From the NCBI RefSeq assembly GCF_005222955.1, contig NZ_LWUA01000246.1:1-43308 (forward strand): a stretch of 43,308 bases of DNA. The letters run 5' to 3'. The notes beneath the pieces are model-generated. The model ran no database searches. It worked only from the letters and a program-made list of their open reading frames with translations, and had not been told where the DNA came from. Of the stretch, positions 21,838 through 34,019 are shown one piece after another. The position numbers and the translations under genes were made by a program. Every line of letters starts with the position of its first letter. Positions within the stretch are counted from its first letter, which is position 1. The stretch comes from Blastococcus sp. CCUG 61487. Its GTDB lineage: Bacteria; Actinomycetota; Actinomycetes; Mycobacteriales; Geodermatophilaceae.

Positions 21838-23562
21838 GTGACGATCGGCGAGGACCTCATCCCAGGCAACGACTCGGCCAGCGCGACCCGCAGCCCGCTG
21901 AAGCCCCGCAGCTACGAGGTGACCGACGGGGACGCCAAGGCGCCCGCCCGCGCGATGCTGCGCGCCGTCGGCATGGGCGACGAGGACATGACCAAGCCGC
22001 AGATCGGCGTCGCCTCGTCGTGGAACGAGATCACCCCGTGCAACCTGTCGCTCGACCGGCTGGCGAAGCGGTCGAAGGAAGGTGTCCGGGCCGCCGGCGG
22101 GTTCCCGATGGAGTTCGGCACCATCTCGGTGTCCGACGGCATCTCGATGGGGCACGAGGGCATGCGTGCCTCGCTGGTCTCCCGCGAGGTCATCGCCGAC
22201 TCGGTCGAGACCGTCATGTTCGCCGAGCGGCTGGACGGCTCGGTGCTGCTCGCGGGTTGCGACAAGTCCCTTCCCGGCATGCTCATGGCCGCCGCCCGCC
22301 TGGACCTCGCGAGCGTCTTCCTCTACGCCGGCTCCACGCTGCCCGGCAAGCTCGGTGACCGCGACCTCACGATCATCGACGTCTTCGAGGGTGTCGGCGC
22401 CTGCGCCGCCGGGCGGATCACCCGCGACGAGCTCACCGAGATCGAGAAGGCCACCTGCCCCGGCGAGGGCGCCTGCGGCGGCATGTACACCGCCAACACC
22501 ATGGCCAGCGCGGCCGAGGCCCTCGGCATGAGCCTGCCCGGCAGCGCCGCCCCGCCGGCTCCCGACCGCCGTCGCGACGCCTACGCCGTCGCCTCCGGCG
22601 AGGCCGTCGTGAACATGCTCCGCAAGGGCATCACCGCCCGCCAGATCATGACGAGGAAGGCGTTCGAGAACGCCATCACCGTCGTCATGGCGCTCGGCGG
22701 CTCCACCAACGCCGTCCTGCACCTCATGGCCATCGCGCACGAGGCGCAGGTCGACCTCACCCTCGAGGACTTCAACCGCATCGGCGACCGCACCCCGCAC
22801 CTGGCGGACGTGAAGCCCTTCGGCCGCTTCGTCATGACCGACATCGACCGGATCGGCGGCGTCCCGGTCGTGATGCGGGCGCTGCTCGACGCCGGGCTCC
22901 TGCACGGCGACGCGCTCACCGTCACCGGGAAGACCATGGCCGAGAACCTGGCCGAGATCGCCCCGCCGGACCCCGACGGCGCGATCATCCACGCGATGGC
23001 CGACCCGATCCACCGGACCGGTGGCCTGGTCGTCCTGCGCGGTTCGCTGGCCCCCGAGGGCGCGGTGGTGAAGTCCGCCGGCTTCGACGCCGAGAGCTTC
23101 GAGGGCACCGCCCGCGTCTTCGACGGCGAGCAGGGCGCCATGGACGCCGTCACCGAGGGCACGCTGAAGCCCGGCGACGTCGTCGTCATCAGGTACGAGG
23201 GCCCGCGCGGCGGGCCCGGGATGCGCGAGATGCTCGCCGTCACCGGCGCGATCAAGGGCGCCGGCCTGGGCAAGGACGTCCTGCTGCTCACCGACGGCAG
23301 GTTCTCCGGCGGGACCACGGGCCTGTGCATCGGTCACGTGGCCCCGGAGGCCACCGACGGCGGGCCGATCGCGTTCGTCCGGGACGGCGACCGCATCCGG
23401 CTGGACCTGACCACCCGGCAGCTGGACCTGCTGGTGGACGACGAGGAGCTGGCTCGCCGCAAGGAGGGCTGGGAGCCGCTGCCGCCGCGCTACACCACGG
23501 GCGTGCTCGGCAAGTACGCCAAGCTGGTCGGATCGGCGGCGCAGGGCGCGATCTGCGGCTGA
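21838..23562 (+). CDS. ilvD: Dihydroxy-acid dehydratase
   Basis: A 574-aa Fe-S enzyme that dehydrates dihydroxyvalerate and dihydroxymethylvalerate to the keto acids of valine and isoleucine. Cluster cysteines are C68 (TPCNLS), C141 (AGCDKSLPG) and C213 ([13 protein letters not shown]). The C-terminal swivelling domain has [20 protein letters not shown]. Start chosen by the -10 at 21826. It stands apart from ilvBNC, separated by the GGDEF-EAL gene, and its promoter is leaderless, so it probably escapes the attenuation that acts on ilvB. Confidence 0.96.
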   Translation: MTIGEDLIPGNDSASATRSPLKPRSYEVTDGDAKAPARAMLRAVGMGDEDMTKPQIGVASSWNEITPCNLSLDRLAKRSKEGVRAAGGFPMEFGTISVSDGISMGHEGMRASLVSREVIADSVETVMFAERLDGSVLLAGCDKSLPGMLMAAARLDLASVFLYAGSTLPGKLGDRDLTIIDVFEGVGACAAGRITRDELTEIEKATCPGEGACGGMYTANTMASAAEALGMSLPGSAAPPAPDRRRDAYAVASGEAVVNMLRKGITARQIMTRKAFENAITVVMALGGSTNAVLHLMAIAHEAQVDLTLEDFNRIGDRTPHLADVKPFGRFVMTDIDRIGGVPVVMRALLDAGLLHGDALTVTGKTMAENLAEIAPPDPDGAIIHAMADPIHRTGGLVVLRGSLAPEGAVVKSAGFDAESFEGTARVFDGEQGAMDAVTEGTLKPGDVVVIRYEGPRGGPGMREMLAVTGAIKGAGLGKDVLLLTDGRFSGGTTGLCIGHVAPEATDGGPIAFVRDGDRIRLDLTTRQLDLLVDDEELARRKEGWEPLPPRYTTGVLGKYAKLVGSAAQGAICG

Positions 23563-23637
23563 TCGGGGGACCCCCCAAGGGGTGAGCCCGGCCGCGTCCG
23601 GCTTGGCCGCGCCCCGCGCCGTGCCGAGACAGCCGGT

Positions 23638-26262
23638 GTGGACCCCCGTCGATGGTGGCTGCTCGCGGTAGCCGTGCCGGTGCTCGTCGCCTGCACGGCG
23701 GCCGCGACGACCCCTGCGCTGGACGAGCTCGGCGACGCCTCCGTGGCGCTCGCCGGGCTCGTCGCCGCGGGCGTCGTCTGGTTCGCCGCCGGGCGGACCG
23801 GCCGACCCGCGGGCTGGCGGATGCTCGCCGTCGCACCGCTGTTCCCCGTCCTCGGGGCAGTGCTGGCCGCCCTGGTGGATCCGGCCGACCCGGTCGAGCG
23901 GGTCATCGTCCGCTGGCTGCCCACCCTGCCCGGCTACCTGCTGGCGATCGCCGGGCTGCTGTGCCTGGTCGAGCGCCGCCGGCTCCGGACCGGCCGCCGC
24001 GTAGCCGCGGAGATCGCGCTCTTCCTCACCGCGAGCATCGTGTCGGTCCGGCTGCTCGTCTCCGGCTCGGTCCGCGACTGGCACGCCTTGCCGCTGGCCG
24101 AGCAGTTCGTCCTCGGCTGCGCCGTCGTCGTCACCTCGGCGACCATGGCCGCGGCCCTCGTCGTGCTGGCCCTCGCGGAGCCGGCCCGCCGGCGCATGGG
24201 GGTCGTGCTCCTCGTCGGGGCGGTGCTGCTGACCACCGGCCGCGGCCTGGGCACCACGGCGATCCTCTCGGGGGCCGAGGCGTTCGTCGCCCCCTCCCGG
24301 TTCCTCGTCGCCGGAGGCCTGCTGCTGCTCGCCTTCGCGGTCACCCTCGATCCCGGCCGCACCCCGTCGCCGGCGGCGGATGCCGTCTCCGCCCGCGTCG
24401 ACGTCGGCCAGCTGCTGCCCATGGGCGCCCTGCTGGTGGCGGTCGCGGCCGCCGGAGCCGTCCGCTTCGGCGGCGGTCACCTCGACGTCATCACCTGGGT
24501 CGGGCTGCTGCTCGCCGTCGGACTCGCGATGGTGCACCGCTGGTTCACCGCCTGCCAGGAGCTCCACCTGTCGACCCGGCTGCGTCGCAAGGAGGCGTAC
24601 TTCCGCTCCCTGGTCCACTCGGGCGTCGACGCCGTCGTCATCCTCGACGGCGACCTCCGGGTCACCTGGACCTCGGCTGCGCTGGACCGGGTCCTCGGCC
24701 CGGCCGCCGCCGGGCTCGAGGGGCAGATCCTGCTCGACGCCGTCCACGCCGAGGACCGGGACCTCCTCGGCGAGGCGCTCGCCGGACCGGGGACGCACGG
24801 GCTGGTCGCTCTCCGGCTGCAGGACGCCGACGGCGTGTGGCGCTGCATGGAGGCCGGGATCGCCGACCTCCGCGGCGACGCCGACGTCCACGGCGTCGTC
24901 CTCCAGTGCCGCGACATGACCGAGCGGCAGGCGCGCGAGCACGCGCTGCGCAGCATCGCCTACACCGATCCGCAGACCGGGCTGCCCAACCGGGCCGGGA
25001 TGCTCCAGCTGCTCGCCGACCGGCTCGCGTGCGAGTCGCCGGGCGAGGAGGGCGCGACGTTCCTCCTGGTCGAGCTCGACGGGCTGCTGTCGGCCCGCGA
25101 GCACACCGGCCGCGACGTGGTCGGCGCCGTCGTGGCCGAGACCGGTCGTCGGCTGCGCGACACCGTGCGGGCCGAGGACGTCGTGGCGCGCATGGGCGGC
25201 GGTGCCTTCGCGGTGCTCGCCTCCGGGACCGGTGCCGACGTCGACAGGCTGGCGGGGCGGATCCTGTCGGTCGTCGAGCAGCCCCTGGTGACGACGGCCG
25301 GCATCGTGGACCTGACCGCGACGGTCGGGCTGGTCGAGCTCGACCCGGCCCACGACGTCGAGGAGCACCTCGTCCGCGCCGACCTCGCCGTCCGGGCCGC
25401 GCGCGCCGCGGGCCCCGGTACGGCCCAGCGCTACGGAGCGGCCCTCGGCGAGGCCGCGGCGCGCCGGGAGCGGCTGCGCGACGACCTCCGCACGGCACGC
25501 GCCCGCGGTGAGCTCTTCCTGGTCTACCAGCCGGTGGTCTCCCTGTCCGAGCAGCGGGTGGCCGGCGTCGAGGCGCAGCTGCGCTGGCGGCACCCGGAAC
25601 TGGGCGACATCCCGCCGGCCGAGTTCCTGCCGATCGCGGAGCAGGCCGGGCTGATCGGCGACCTGCAGCGGTTCGCGCTGGAGGAGGCCGCCCGGGCCGC
25701 CGTCGCGCTGCCGGAGACGCCGGAACCGATCCGGATGGGCGTCGACGCCCCTGCCGGGTACGTGGCCGCCGGCTCCCTGGTGACCGACGTGGAGGAGGCG
25801 CTGCGCCGGTCCGGGCTGGCGCCGGAGCGGCTGGTGCTGGAGATCGGCGCCGACACCGTCACCTCGGCCGAGGACCGCGCCGGTCTCGACATCGCGACGC
25901 TCCGGCTCATGGGCGTGCTGGTGACGCTCACCGACTTCGGCGGCGACACCTCGACGCTGACCCATCTGACCCGGCTGCCGATCGACATCGTCAAGCTGGA
26001 CAGGGGCCTGGTCTCCCGGATCGACAGGGACCACCGCAGCAAGGCGCTCTGCAAGTCGATGGTGGGCATCGGCCGTGCCCTGGGCATGCTGGTCGTCGCC
26101 GAGGGCGTGGACACTCCCGCGCAGCTCGCCGCGCTCGGCGACTTCGGGTGCGACCTCGCGCAGGGCTTCGTGCTGGCCCGGCCGATGCCGCTCGAGCAGC
26201 TGGTGGCCCTGGTCCGCGACCAGTCGGGCGCGCTGTGGCCCGGTCTGACCGCCGCGCGCTGA
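23638..26262 (+). CDS. Membrane PAS-GGDEF-EAL protein with degenerate active sites
   Basis: An 874-aa inner-membrane signalling protein: about eight hydrophobic segments (residues 1-300), a PAS domain (about 315-435), a GGDEF domain (about 440-605) and an EAL domain (about 620-865). The GGDEF signature is GGGAF (520-524), so diguanylate cyclase activity should be lost, yet the inhibitory I-site RxxD is kept as RAED (511-514). In the EAL part the motif is E645-A-Q, the metal-binding Asn is D703, and the first Asp of DDFG is T765 (TDFG); later Glu, Lys and Gln positions look intact. The phosphodiesterase is therefore probably weak or dead. A c-di-GMP-binding sensor role is plausible. It lies between ilvD and the ilvB leader. 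Confidence 0.88.
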   Translation: MDPRRWWLLAVAVPVLVACTAAATTPALDELGDASVALAGLVAAGVVWFAAGRTGRPAGWRMLAVAPLFPVLGAVLAALVDPADPVERVIVRWLPTLPGYLLAIAGLLCLVERRRLRTGRRVAAEIALFLTASIVSVRLLVSGSVRDWHALPLAEQFVLGCAVVVTSATMAAALVVLALAEPARRRMGVVLLVGAVLLTTGRGLGTTAILSGAEAFVAPSRFLVAGGLLLLAFAVTLDPGRTPSPAADAVSARVDVGQLLPMGALLVAVAAAGAVRFGGGHLDVITWVGLLLAVGLAMVHRWFTACQELHLSTRLRRKEAYFRSLVHSGVDAVVILDGDLRVTWTSAALDRVLGPAAAGLEGQILLDAVHAEDRDLLGEALAGPGTHGLVALRLQDADGVWRCMEAGIADLRGDADVHGVVLQCRDMTERQAREHALRSIAYTDPQTGLPNRAGMLQLLADRLACESPGEEGATFLLVELDGLLSAREHTGRDVVGAVVAETGRRLRDTVRAEDVVARMGGGAFAVLASGTGADVDRLAGRILSVVEQPLVTTAGIVDLTATVGLVELDPAHDVEEHLVRADLAVRAARAAGPGTAQRYGAALGEAAARRERLRDDLRTARARGELFLVYQPVVSLSEQRVAGVEAQLRWRHPELGDIPPAEFLPIAEQAGLIGDLQRFALEEAARAAVALPETPEPIRMGVDAPAGYVAAGSLVTDVEEALRRSGLAPERLVLEIGADTVTSAEDRAGLDIATLRLMGVLVTLTDFGGDTSTLTHLTRLPIDIVKLDRGLVSRIDRDHRSKALCKSMVGIGRALGMLVVAEGVDTPAQLAALGDFGCDLAQGFVLARPMPLEQLVALVRDQSGALWPGLTAAR

Positions 26263-26349
26263 CGCCGCGGCTGTCGATCTGGACACATCCGTCCAGCCAA
26301 TGGGACGGGTTGGTTGACGACCGACCCTCCGGAGGCGCACAGTGGGCGG

Positions 26350-26409
26350 GTGCCCCACGTCTGCCTGCTCGTCGACGGCTGCTCGCGCAGCCTCCTCGTA
26401 GTCGCCTAG
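26350..26409 (+). CDS. ilvB leader peptide (Leu/Val-rich)
   Basis: A 19-codon reading frame, GTG start, TAG stop, giving MPHVCLLVDGCSRSLLVVA. Eight of the 18 codons after the start are Leu (4) or Val (4), with four in a row (Leu-Leu-Val-Val) just before the end; there is no Ile codon. A hairpin begins within the stop codon and an intrinsic terminator follows, the layout of ribosome-mediated attenuation. The weak point is the start: GGAGG at 26331-26335 is 14 nt from this GTG but 6 nt from another GTG (26342) in a different, non-informative frame. Other actinobacteria are known to control ilvB with similar leaders. Confidence 0.7.
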   Translation: MPHVCLLVDGCSRSLLVVA

Positions 26410-26435
26410 CGCGTCGGTCTCCCGACCGACGCGCT
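26408..26435 (+). promoter_or_regulatory. Attenuator hairpin 1 of ilvB
   Basis: A perfect 12-bp stem, AGCGCGTCGGTC (26408-26419) with its complement (26424-26435), loop TCCC. Its 5' arm starts in the leader TAG, so a ribosome at or near the stop would cover it. An additional 6-bp hairpin (GGCTGC/GCAGCC, 26377-26392) lies inside the leader frame. Confidence 0.7.
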
Positions 26436-26436
26436 G

Positions 26437-26469
26437 ACCCCTCCGTGCCCGCGGCACGAGGGGTTTTTT
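26437..26469 (+). terminator. ilvB attenuator terminator
   Basis: Stem CCCCTC/GAGGGG continued, after one bulged C, by GTGCC/GGCAC with a CGC loop, then six T residues (26464-26469). It is the only hairpin in this window with a full T-run and ends about 70 nt before the ilvB ATG, so it must be bypassed for ilvBNC to be made. Confidence 0.88.
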
Positions 26470-26539
26470 GTTGTCCGACAGCTGTCGACCACCCCGCGGG
26501 CAGCCGCACTCGACCAGCACCGCCCAGGAGATCCGAGAG

Positions 26540-30029
<3,490 letters not shown>

Positions 30030-30044
30030 CCCTCGTCACGCAGA

Positions 30045-30079
30045 ACGGGCCCCGTCACCGCGAGGTGACGGGGCCCGTT
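30045..30079. terminator. Bidirectional terminator between ilvC and the DUF805 gene
   Basis: A perfect 16-bp stem, AACGGGCCCCGTCACC (30045-30060), loop CGA, complement 30064-30079. It lies between convergent genes and ends in TT on one side and begins with AA on the other, so it can serve both. Confidence 0.85.
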
Positions 30080-30093
30080 CCGTGCCTGTCGGC

Positions 30094-30636
30094 TCAGTAT
30101 CCGTAGCCCGCGGCCTGGTACTTCGGCGAGGGGCCGTGCTGGTTGGGAGCCGGGTCGCCGTCCTGGGCCCACCAGACGATCAGCAGGATGATGCCGACCA
30201 GCGGCACGAGGGCGATGAGCTGCCACCAGCCGGACTTGCCGATGTCGTGCAGGCGCCGGGCGCCGACGGCGATGCTCGGGATCAGCAGGCCGAGGCCGAC
30301 GACGATCTGGAGCAGGGGTACACCGGTGATGCCGTCGACGATCCCGGCGACGATCCCGGCCAGCACCTGGAAGAGGTAGAAGAACCAGAACTCCGAGCGC
30401 CGCGCCCGGCCGGTGAAGACGGCGTACTGGCCGAGGACGCTGCGCACCGCCGTCGCGAAGTCCAGCTGCGGGCTGGCCGGCGAGGGAGCGCTGTAGCCGG
30501 GTGCCGCGGGGTAGCCGTAGCCGGGTGCCTGGCCGTAGCCGGGAGCCTGGCCGTAGCCGGCCGGGGGAGGGGTGCCCCAGCCGGGCTGCGAGCCCTCCTG
30601 CGGTTGGTCGGGGCCGCTGCCGGTCGGGTTCGTCAC
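30094..30636 (-). CDS. DUF805 membrane protein
   Basis: A 180-aa inner-membrane protein. The N-terminal 60 residues are disordered and repetitive (units of GYGQAP and GYGYPAAP, rich in Gly, Pro, Gln and Tyr). The DUF805 domain follows with FTGRARRSEFWFFYLFQ, three or four hydrophobic segments and the signature RRLHDIGKSGWWQLI. The C-terminus returns to a Tyr/Gly-rich tail. Function unknown. The GTG at 30636 is chosen because AGGAGGA is 8 nt upstream; a frame from 30657 lacks this. A minus-strand TAGACT at 30694-30699 could be its -10, giving a leader of about 50 nt. Confidence 0.8.
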   Translation of the reverse strand: MTNPTGSGPDQPQEGSQPGWGTPPPAGYGQAPGYGQAPGYGYPAAPGYSAPSPASPQLDFATAVRSVLGQYAVFTGRARRSEFWFFYLFQVLAGIVAGIVDGITGVPLLQIVVGLGLLIPSIAVGARRLHDIGKSGWWQLIALVPLVGIILLIVWWAQDGDPAPNQHGPSPKYQAAGYGY

Positions 30637-30773
30637 GGGCGTGTTCCTCCTGGTCACGTGGCCCCGTCGACGCGACGGAGCACTGGCGCGCGGAGTCTAG
30701 GGCGCGCCTCGCGACCCTGGGCCCGAACGACGCGGAACCGCAACCTGGCCTGCCCGGCGGGCCCCGCCGTCCC

Positions 30774-30779
30774 TAGGCT
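30774..30779 (+). promoter_or_regulatory. Probable -10 element for leaderless serA
   Basis: TAGGCT, 8 nt before the GTG at 30788, with no ribosome binding site between. Confidence 0.45.
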
Positions 30780-30787
30780 GTCGATCC

Positions 30788-32401
30788 GTGACAGCCACCG
30801 TGCCGGGGACCCCGCCCGTCGTCCTGATCGCCGAAGAGCTCGCCCCGAGCGTCCTGGAGGTGCTCGGTAGCGACGTCGAGATCCGGCACGTCGACGGCGC
30901 CGACCGCGCAGCGCTGCTGCCGGCGCTGGCCGACGCGGCCGCGGTGATGATCCGCAGCGCCACGCAGATCGACGCCGAGGCCCTCGCGGCCGCACCGAAC
31001 CTGCGGGTGGTCGCGCGCGCCGGCATCGGCCTGGACAACGTCGACGTCCCCGCCGCGACCGAGCGCGGCGTGATGGTCGTGAACGCGCCGACGTCGAACA
31101 TCGTCAGCGCCGCCGAGCACGCCGTCGCCCTGCTCCTGGCCGCTGCCCGGCACATCCCCGCGGCCGACGCGTCCCTCCGGGAGGGAACGTGGGCCCGCTC
31201 GAGGTTCACCGGCGTCGAGGTCACCGAGAAGACGGTCGGCGTCGTGGGCCTGGGCCGGATCGGGCAGCTGGTGGCCCAGCGGCTGGCGGCGTTCGACGTG
31301 GAGCTGATCGCCTACGACCCCTACATCCAGCCCGGGCGCGCCGCCCAGCTCGGCGTCCGCCTGGTGTCGCTGGAGGAGCTGCTCCGGGAGTCGGACTTCA
31401 TCACCATCCACCTGCCCAGGACGCCGGAGACCCTGGGGCTGATCGGCGCCGAGGAGCTGGCGACCACGAAGCGCGGCGTGATCATCGTCAACGCCGCCCG
31501 CGGTGGGCTGGTCGACGAGGCGGCGCTGGCCGAGGCGCTCCGGTCGGGGCAGGTGGGAGCCGCGGGCCTGGACGTCTACGCCACCGAGCCCACGACCGAC
31601 AGCCCGCTGTTCGAGCTGCCCAACACCGTCGTCACCCCGCACCTGGGCGCCTCCACCACCGAGGCGCAGGACAAGGCCGGCACCGCCGTCGCCCGCTCGG
31701 TACGGCTGGCCCTGGAGGGCGAGTTCGTGCCCGACGCGGTCAACGTGCAGGCCGGCGGCGTCGTCGCCGAGGACGTGCGCCCGGGCCTGCCGCTGGCCGA
31801 GAAGCTGGGCCGGGTGTTCACCTCCGTCGCCGACGGGCTGGCGCAGTCGCTCACCGTCGAGGTACGCGGCAAGCTCGCCGAGTTCGACGACTCGGTGCTG
31901 CAGCTCGCCGTCCTGAAGGGCGTCTTCTCCGACGTCATCGAGGAGCAGGTCACCTACGTCAACGCGCCGCTGTTCGCCGAGCAGCGCGGGCTCGAGGTGG
32001 CGCTCACCAGCGACCTGGACAGCCCCACCTACCGCAACCTGATCACCGTGCGCGGTGCGATGGCCGACGGCCGGCAGCTCACCGTCTCCGGCACGCTCTA
32101 CGGCAAGAACCAGGTGCCCCGGCTGACCGAGGTGGCCGGCTTCGAGATCGACCTGGCCGCGAACGGGCGGCTGCTCTTCTTCACCTACGCGGACCGGCCC
32201 GGCGTCGTCGGCATCGTCGGCGCCGCGCTGGGGGAGGCGGGCATCAACATCGCCGGAGCCCAGGTCAGCCGCACGACCGAGGGCGGCGAGGCGCTCATGG
32301 CGGTCACCGTCGACAGCCCGGTCCCCGCCGAGCTGCTGGAGCAGATCGCCGGCCGCATCGGCGCGCGCGAGGCCCGCGCCGCGGATCTCGACACCCTCTG
32401 A
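30788..32401 (+). CDS. serA: D-3-phosphoglycerate dehydrogenase
   Basis: The first enzyme of serine synthesis, 537 aa, of the long actinobacterial type. Catalytic and NAD+ domains (about residues 10-310) show [12 protein letters not shown], the dinucleotide loop [24 protein letters not shown] and the catalytic His in TPHLGAS. An intervening ASB domain (about 320-450) and a C-terminal ACT domain (about 460-535, [21 protein letters not shown]) should give serine feedback inhibition. It lies between ilvBNC and leuB, as M. tuberculosis serA1 does. leuB starts 16 nt after the stop. Confidence 0.96.
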   Translation: MTATVPGTPPVVLIAEELAPSVLEVLGSDVEIRHVDGADRAALLPALADAAAVMIRSATQIDAEALAAAPNLRVVARAGIGLDNVDVPAATERGVMVVNAPTSNIVSAAEHAVALLLAAARHIPAADASLREGTWARSRFTGVEVTEKTVGVVGLGRIGQLVAQRLAAFDVELIAYDPYIQPGRAAQLGVRLVSLEELLRESDFITIHLPRTPETLGLIGAEELATTKRGVIIVNAARGGLVDEAALAEALRSGQVGAAGLDVYATEPTTDSPLFELPNTVVTPHLGASTTEAQDKAGTAVARSVRLALEGEFVPDAVNVQAGGVVAEDVRPGLPLAEKLGRVFTSVADGLAQSLTVEVRGKLAEFDDSVLQLAVLKGVFSDVIEEQVTYVNAPLFAEQRGLEVALTSDLDSPTYRNLITVRGAMADGRQLTVSGTLYGKNQVPRLTEVAGFEIDLAANGRLLFFTYADRPGVVGIVGAALGEAGINIAGAQVSRTTEGGEALMAVTVDSPVPAELLEQIAGRIGAREARAADLDTL

Positions 32402-32403
32402 CC

Positions 32404-32409
32404 TAGGGT
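32404..32409 (+). promoter_or_regulatory. Probable -10 element for leaderless leuB
   Basis: TAGGGT, 8 nt before the ATG at 32418, beginning 3 nt after the serA stop. The gap holds no ribosome binding site. Confidence 0.45.
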
Positions 32410-32417
32410 CGGTCCCC

Positions 32418-33440
32418 ATGCGCTTGGCAGTGATCCCTGGAGACGGCATCGGCCCGGAGGTCGTGGCGGAGGGGCTCAAGGTCCTCCGCGAGGTCGCCCC
32501 GGACCTCGAGACCACCTCCTACGACCTCGGCGCGGCCCGCTGGCAGCGGACCGGCGAGCTGCTGCCCGACACGGTGCTGGACGAGCTGCGCCAGCACGAC
32601 GCGATCCTGCTGGGCGCGATCGGCGACCCCAGCGTGCCGCCGGGCATCCTGGAGCGGGGCCTGCTGCTGCGGCTGCGCTTCGAGCTCGACCACCACGTCA
32701 ACCTCCGCCCGGCCCGGCTCTTCGACGGCGTCCGCGGCCCGCTGGCCGACAGCGGCCCGATCGACATGCTGTGCGTCCGCGAGGGCACCGAGGGTCCCTA
32801 CGTCGGCAACGGCGGCGTGCTCCGCAAGGACACCCCGCAGGAGCTCGCCACCGAGGTCAGCCTCAACACCGCCTTCGGCGTGGAGCGCGTGGTGCGGTAC
32901 GCGTTCGAGCGCGCCGTCTCCCGGCCGCGCAAGCACCTGACGCTGATCCACAAGACCAACGTGCTCACCTTCGCCGGGAACCTGTGGTCGCGGATCGTTG
33001 AGGAGGTGTCCGCGGAGTTCCCCGACGTCACGGTCGCCTACCAGCACGTGGACGCCGCCTCGATGTTCTTCATCACCGACCCGGGCCGCTACGACGTGAT
33101 CGTCACCGACAACCTGTTCGGCGACATCGTCACCGACATCGCCGCGGCGGTCACCGGCGGCATCGGCCTCGCGGCGAGCGGCAACCTCGACGCGTCGGGC
33201 ACCAACCCGAGCATGTTCGAGCCGGTGCACGGCTCGGCTCCGGACATCGCCGGCCAGGGCATCGCCGACCCGACCGCCACGGTGCTCTCCGTCGGGCTGC
33301 TGCTCGAGCACCTCGGCCGGAGCGAGCAGGCGAAGAAGGTCAACGCCGCCGTCGCCTTCGATCTCTCGACCCGCGCCCCGCAGCAGCCGGTGCGCACCGC
33401 GGAGGTCGGCGACCGGCTCGCCGCCCTCTCCTCCGGCTGA
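32418..33440 (+). CDS. leuB: 3-isopropylmalate dehydrogenase
   Basis: A 340-aa NAD+-dependent beta-decarboxylating dehydrogenase. [33 protein letters not shown], the Lys in [12 protein letters not shown] and the metal-site [15 protein letters not shown] are in place, with the family closing [14 protein letters not shown]. In leucine synthesis it acts on 3-isopropylmalate; with CimA present it should also act on 3-methylmalate to give 2-oxobutyrate for isoleucine. A short hypothetical gene on the other strand ends 3 nt away. Confidence 0.95.
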   Translation: MRLAVIPGDGIGPEVVAEGLKVLREVAPDLETTSYDLGAARWQRTGELLPDTVLDELRQHDAILLGAIGDPSVPPGILERGLLLRLRFELDHHVNLRPARLFDGVRGPLADSGPIDMLCVREGTEGPYVGNGGVLRKDTPQELATEVSLNTAFGVERVVRYAFERAVSRPRKHLTLIHKTNVLTFAGNLWSRIVEEVSAEFPDVTVAYQHVDAASMFFITDPGRYDVIVTDNLFGDIVTDIAAAVTGGIGLAASGNLDASGTNPSMFEPVHGSAPDIAGQGIADPTATVLSVGLLLEHLGRSEQAKKVNAAVAFDLSTRAPQQPVRTAEVGDRLAALSSG

Positions 33441-33443
33441 CGG

Positions 33444-33839
33444 TCACGGGGGCTCCTCCCGGAGGAGATCGCCGACGGGCACCGGCAGCACCGCCCGGCC
33501 GGTCTCGCCGGGCGCCGGCCACTCGGGCCGCACGGTGCAGCCGCCGGGGGAGGACTCGACCAGCACGACCGGCTGCCAGGACCAGTCCTCGTGCGGCTCG
33601 GCCGCCGCGGTGAGCCCCGCGGGCAGGCGCTCGGGAAGCCGCGCCCACCAGCGGCGGTCCAGAGCGGCCAGGCCACGACGCCGGAGCAGCGCGGCGGCGT
33701 CGTCGACCGGTAGTGCGGCCTCCAGCGGGGCGCCGGTCAGCAGCAGCGGCACCACGCGCCCGGCGGCGCCGTCGGGTGCCAGCCAGCCGACGAGCTCGCC
33801 GTCGGCGCGGTGCACGGGGCTCCAGTCGGTCGGGATCAC
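33444..33839 (-). CDS. Hypothetical protein between leuB and cimA
   Basis: A 131-aa protein I do not recognise. It has no membrane segment, is rich in Leu, Ala, Pro and Trp, and starts with IPTDWSPVHRADGELVGWLAPDG, which suggests a small beta-rich domain. The start is uncertain: GTG at 33839 is used, GTG at 33857 is possible, and the frame stays open to 33920, opposite the cimA leader peptide. Its codon pattern (GC-rich third positions throughout) supports real coding, and its position between two convergent-free neighbours leaves no better gene on the plus strand. Confidence 0.55.
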   Translation of the reverse strand: MIPTDWSPVHRADGELVGWLAPDGAAGRVVPLLLTGAPLEAALPVDDAAALLRRRGLAALDRRWWARLPERLPAGLTAAAEPHEDWSWQPVVLVESSPGGCTVRPEWPAPGETGRAVLPVPVGDLLREEPP

Positions 33840-33894
33840 GACGGCGGAGCCTGCCACGGCTGCCGTGACGACCGCGCGTGCTTTACTCGTGCCG

Positions 33895-33927
33895 ATGCAC
33901 ACCACCGGCACGATCATCATCGCCTAG
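33895..33927 (+). CDS. cimA leader peptide (Thr/Ile-rich)
   Basis: A 10-codon frame MHTTGTIIIA ending in TAG: three Thr, then three consecutive Ile codons (ATC) right before the last Ala. A GTG two codons upstream (33889) could also start it. No Shine-Dalgarno sequence is visible, so leaderless or weak initiation is likely. The hairpin behind it starts in the stop codon and a terminator follows. Since CimA is the committed enzyme of threonine-independent isoleucine synthesis, Ile codons as stall sites make clear regulatory sense, and Thr codons could report the rival precursor. Confidence 0.72.
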   Translation: MHTTGTIIIA

Positions 33928-33953
33928 CGCGCAGTCACCTCCCGACTGCGCGC
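33927..33953 (+). promoter_or_regulatory. Attenuator hairpin 1 of cimA
   Basis: A perfect 10-bp stem, GCGCGCAGTC (33927-33936) with its complement (33944-33953), and the loop ACCTCCC. The loop repeats the 5' arm of the following terminator (33956-33962), so the two could compete for the same G-run. Confidence 0.7.
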
Positions 33954-33982
33954 AGACCTCCCGTACCCGGGGGGTCTTCTTC
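33954..33982 (+). terminator. cimA attenuator terminator
   Basis: AGACCTCCC (33954-33962) pairs with GGGGGGTCT (33969-33977), one G:U pair, 6-nt loop, followed by the T-rich TTCTTC. It ends about 40 nt before the cimA GTG. Confidence 0.78.
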
Positions 33983-34019
33983 GTGTCGGGGCCAGGTAGC
34001 CGATCCGAAAGACACCACC

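Noticed and set aside
26342-26401. GTG at 26342 as the ilvB leader start (better spacing from GGAGG)
   Set aside because: The frame gives VGGCPTSACSSTAARAASS, which has no Leu, Val run or Ile; the frame from 26350 is far more informative. The choice remains open to testing.
26263-26539. T-box riboswitch before ilvB
   Set aside because: No T-box core sequence is seen; the Leu/Val-rich leader frame explains the terminator.
33535-33927. Plus-strand frame of 130 codons containing the cimA leader peptide at its end
   Set aside because: The upstream part is antisense to the hypothetical minus-strand gene and low in complexity; only the last 10-12 codons are supported.
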